From an uncultured Oscillospiraceae bacterium (lineage in GTDB: Bacteria; Bacillota; Clostridia; Oscillospirales; Acutalibacteraceae), in assembly GCA_905193225.1 (NCBI GenBank), contig CAJJNV010000007.1, forward strand, positions 1-64,000: 64,000 bases of DNA, read 5' to 3'. The stretch's first letter is position 1. Every line of letters starts with the position of its first letter. The position numbers were made by a program, and so were the translations under genes. Shown here in pieces: positions 62,073 through 64,000 of this stretch. A model generated the notes under the pieces. The model was not told the DNA's origin, ran no database searches, and worked only from the letters and a program-made list of their open reading frames with translations.

Positions 62073-64000
62073 TTATTTACCCTCGCTGAGTTTAACGAGA
62101 TGCTCGTATTTTTCTTTTGCGGTCTCCTCTGCCTCGGCAAAGAGTTCCTTTGCGCGCTCGGGGAAGGCTCTTTCAAGGGAGGTGTAACGAACCTCACCGT
62201 GAATAAAGTCATCGTAGGAAGCGGAGGGAGCCTTGGAATCAAGGTGGAAGGGATTCTCGCCCTTGTCGGCCTTGCGGGGATCATAGCGGAAGTTGAACCA
62301 ATATCCGGCCTGAACGGCGGCTTTTTCCTCGGCCTGGCTTGCGCCCATACCCTTGCGGATACCGTGATTGATGCAGGGAGCGTAAGCGATGATGATGGAG
62401 GGACCGTGATAGCTCTCGGCCTCGTGGAAGGCCTTGAGGCACTGATTGTAATCGGCGCCCATAGCCACCTGAGCAACATAAACATAGCCGTAGCTCATGG
62501 CGATTGCGGCAAGGTCTTTCTTCTTGACCTGCTTACCTGCGGCGGCAAACTGTGCCACTGCACCGGTAGGAGTGGATTTGGAAGCCTGTCCGCCGGTGTT
62601 GGAATAAACCTCGGTATCGAACACGAGAATGTTGACGTCCTCGTTCTGAGCGATAACGTGATCAAGTCCGCCGAAACCGATATCGTATGCCCAACCGTCG
62701 CCACCGAGGATCCACATGGACTTCTTGGCAAGATAGTCGGAGTTTTCTTTAAGTTCCTTAACGGCTTCGCACTTGCATTTGCTCTTTGCAAGCTCGGCCT
62801 TGAAGGCCTCTGCGGCGGGTGCGTTCTTAACGCCGTCGTCCATGGTATCAAGCCATTCCTTTGCGGCAGCCTTAAGGCCGTCGTTGTCGGAGTTCTCGAT
62901 AACATACTGTGCGTGATGTGCAAGACGCTCGCGGAGGGTCTTGTTGGCAAGCATCATACCGAAACCGTACTCGGCATTGTCCTCAAAAAGGGAGTTTGCC
63001 CATGCGGGGCCGTGGCCCTTTTCGTTGACGGTGTAGGGAGTGGAGGGAGCCGAACCGCCCCAGATGGAAGAGCAGCCGGTGGCGTTGGCGATATACATTC
63101 TGTCACCGAAGAGCTGGGTTGCAAGCTTGGCATAGGGAGTTTCTCCGCAGCCTGCGCATGCGCCCGAGAACTCGAGCAGCGGCTGTTTGAACTGGCTTCC
63201 CTTAACGGTGGTGTCGGCAAATTTAGCGGCAACCTCTGCCTTCTTGGGCAGCTTCTGGCCGTAGTAGTAGCCTTCCTGCTCACAAAGCTGGGTGTCCAGC
63301 GGCTCCATCTCGAGAGCCTTGTTGCCCTTCATACCGGGGCAAACCTGAGCACAAACGCCGCAGCCGGTGCAGTCGAGAGCGGAAACGGTCATTGCAAATT
63401 TCATTCCTGCAAGGCCGGTCATATCCTTGGTCTTCATACCTGCGGGAGCCTTCTTGGCCTCGTCCTCGGTCATAGCAACCGGGCGGATTACGGCGTGGGG
63501 GCAAACATAGGAACAGAAGTTACACTGAATACAATTTTCGGGGATCCACTTGGGAACATTAACGGCGATACCGCGTTTTTCAAGAGCCGAGCTACCCAGG
63601 GGGAATGTACCGTCGGCAGAATCCACAAAGGTGGAAACGGGGAGCTTGTCTCCGCGCTGTGCATTAACGGGGGTAAGGATCTTTTCCTCATACTCCTTAA
63701 GAACAGGAGTCTCGGCAAGCACTTCCTTCTCGACGGCCTCGTCAACTGCGGTCTTCCAGGCAGCGGGAACGGTCACCTTGGAGAAGCCGTTAATACCGCG
63801 GTCGATGGCGGCATGGTTCATGGCTACGACCTTTTCGCCCTTCTTGCCATAGGACTTGGTGGCAGCTTCCTTCATAAGGGTAACGGCCTTGTCAGCGGGG
63901 ATGATCTTGGAAAGGGCAAAGAATGCAGCCTGAAGAATGGTGTTGGTGCGGTTTCCGAGACCCAGCTCCATTGCGATGTGGGTAGCGTCGATGGTGTAGA
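62073..64000 (-). CDS. nifJ: Pyruvate:ferredoxin (flavodoxin) oxidoreductase, C-terminal part (partial)
   Basis: The reading frame continues past the right edge, so only about 642 of the roughly 1170-1180 residues are here. Read N to C: end of the gamma-like domain (LGLGNRTNTILQAAFFALSK), two 4Fe-4S clusters (CIQCNFCSYVCPHAVIRP and CTGCGVCAQVCPG), then the thiamine-diphosphate domain (ACAGCGETPYAKLATQLFGD, the GCSSIWGG loop and ILGGDGWAYDIGFGGLDHVI). It oxidises pyruvate to acetyl-CoA and reduces ferredoxin, the main pyruvate route in clostridia. The stop is 29 bases from the terminator. Confidence 0.97.
   Translation of the reverse strand, partial: YTIDATHIAMELGLGNRTNTILQAAFFALSKIIPADKAVTLMKEAATKSYGKKGEKVVAMNHAAIDRGINGFSKVTVPAAWKTAVDEAVEKEVLAETPVLKEYEEKILTPVNAQRGDKLPVSTFVDSADGTFPLGSSALEKRGIAVNVPKWIPENCIQCNFCSYVCPHAVIRPVAMTEDEAKKAPAGMKTKDMTGLAGMKFAMTVSALDCTGCGVCAQVCPGMKGNKALEMEPLDTQLCEQEGYYYGQKLPKKAEVAAKFADTTVKGSQFKQPLLEFSGACAGCGETPYAKLATQLFGDRMYIANATGCSSIWGGSAPSTPYTVNEKGHGPAWANSLFEDNAEYGFGMMLANKTLRERLAHHAQYVIENSDNDGLKAAAKEWLDTMDDGVKNAPAAEAFKAELAKSKCKCEAVKELKENSDYLAKKSMWILGGDGWAYDIGFGGLDHVIAQNEDVNILVFDTEVYSNTGGQASKSTPTGAVAQFAAAGKQVKKKDLAAIAMSYGYVYVAQVAMGADYNQCLKAFHEAESYHGPSIIIAYAPCINHGIRKGMGASQAEEKAAVQAGYWFNFRYDPRKADKGENPFHLDSKAPSASYDDFIHGEVRYTSLERAFPERAKELFAEAEETAKEKYEHLVKLSEGK

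Overview
The window looks like chromosomal DNA from a strictly fermentative, spore-forming, low-to-medium GC member of the Clostridia, most likely an Oscillospirales/Ruminococcaceae-type gut bacterium. This is inferred from gene content, not from a search. Supporting signs are a V/A-type ATPase instead of an F-type one in this stretch, a pyruvate:ferredoxin oxidoreductase, the glgBCDA arrangement with a separate GlgD, dockerin type I modules on two secreted enzymes, a remnant of the sporulation regulator SpoIIID, and frequent TTG/GTG starts behind strong Shine-Dalgarno sites. No rRNA, tRNA, CRISPR array, transposase or prophage gene was seen.

Layout. (1) 1-1400: end of a purine operon read leftward (purE-purC), led by a ZTP riboswitch with its own terminator. 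(2) 1458-2082: a graveyard of three 5' gene fragments (LysR regulator, its divergent partner, spoIIID). (3) luxS at 2259-2720. (4) 2878-18623: a 15.7 kb leftward locus with two complete sets of sugar-type ABC permeases and two solute-binding proteins (one of 1005 residues with fused binding domains), a GxGYxYP protein, a DUF5696-like lipoprotein and an NHL-propeller/Yip1 membrane protein. It has no ATPase and no classical glycosidase, and is the best candidate for an undescribed glycan-acquisition system here. (5) zapA, a 0.7 kb intergenic element with 19-bp inverted repeats, and a lone acyl carrier protein. (6) 20470-29096: the nine-gene V-ATPase operon. (7) 29100-29830: low-complexity repeats. 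(8) A secreted dockerin-bearing phosphoesterase and a sodium:neurotransmitter-type symporter.

(9) 34199-38339: the leftward pstSCAB-phoU phosphate operon. (10) 38592-44521: glycogen synthesis (glgB, glgC, glgD, glgA), leftward. (11) 44846-45246: a coupled pair of a tiny membrane protein and a small lipoprotein. (12) 45322-54796: leftward housekeeping and surface genes (GNAT, mnmE, ECF S component, dockerin-bearing subtilisin, 8-oxoguanine glycosylase, GNAT, polysaccharide deacetylase, dut). (13) 55005-61930: rightward nadB-nadC-ruvX followed by comEC-holA-rnmV. (14) The C-terminal two thirds or less of pyruvate:ferredoxin oxidoreductase runs off the right edge.

Together the genes describe an anaerobe that imports oligosaccharides through ABC transporters, ferments via PFOR, stores surplus glucose as glycogen and carries dockerin-tagged surface hydrolases that could be docked on a cellulosome-like scaffold encoded elsewhere. 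Almost every operon boundary carries a visible hairpin terminator. Several are shared between convergent genes.
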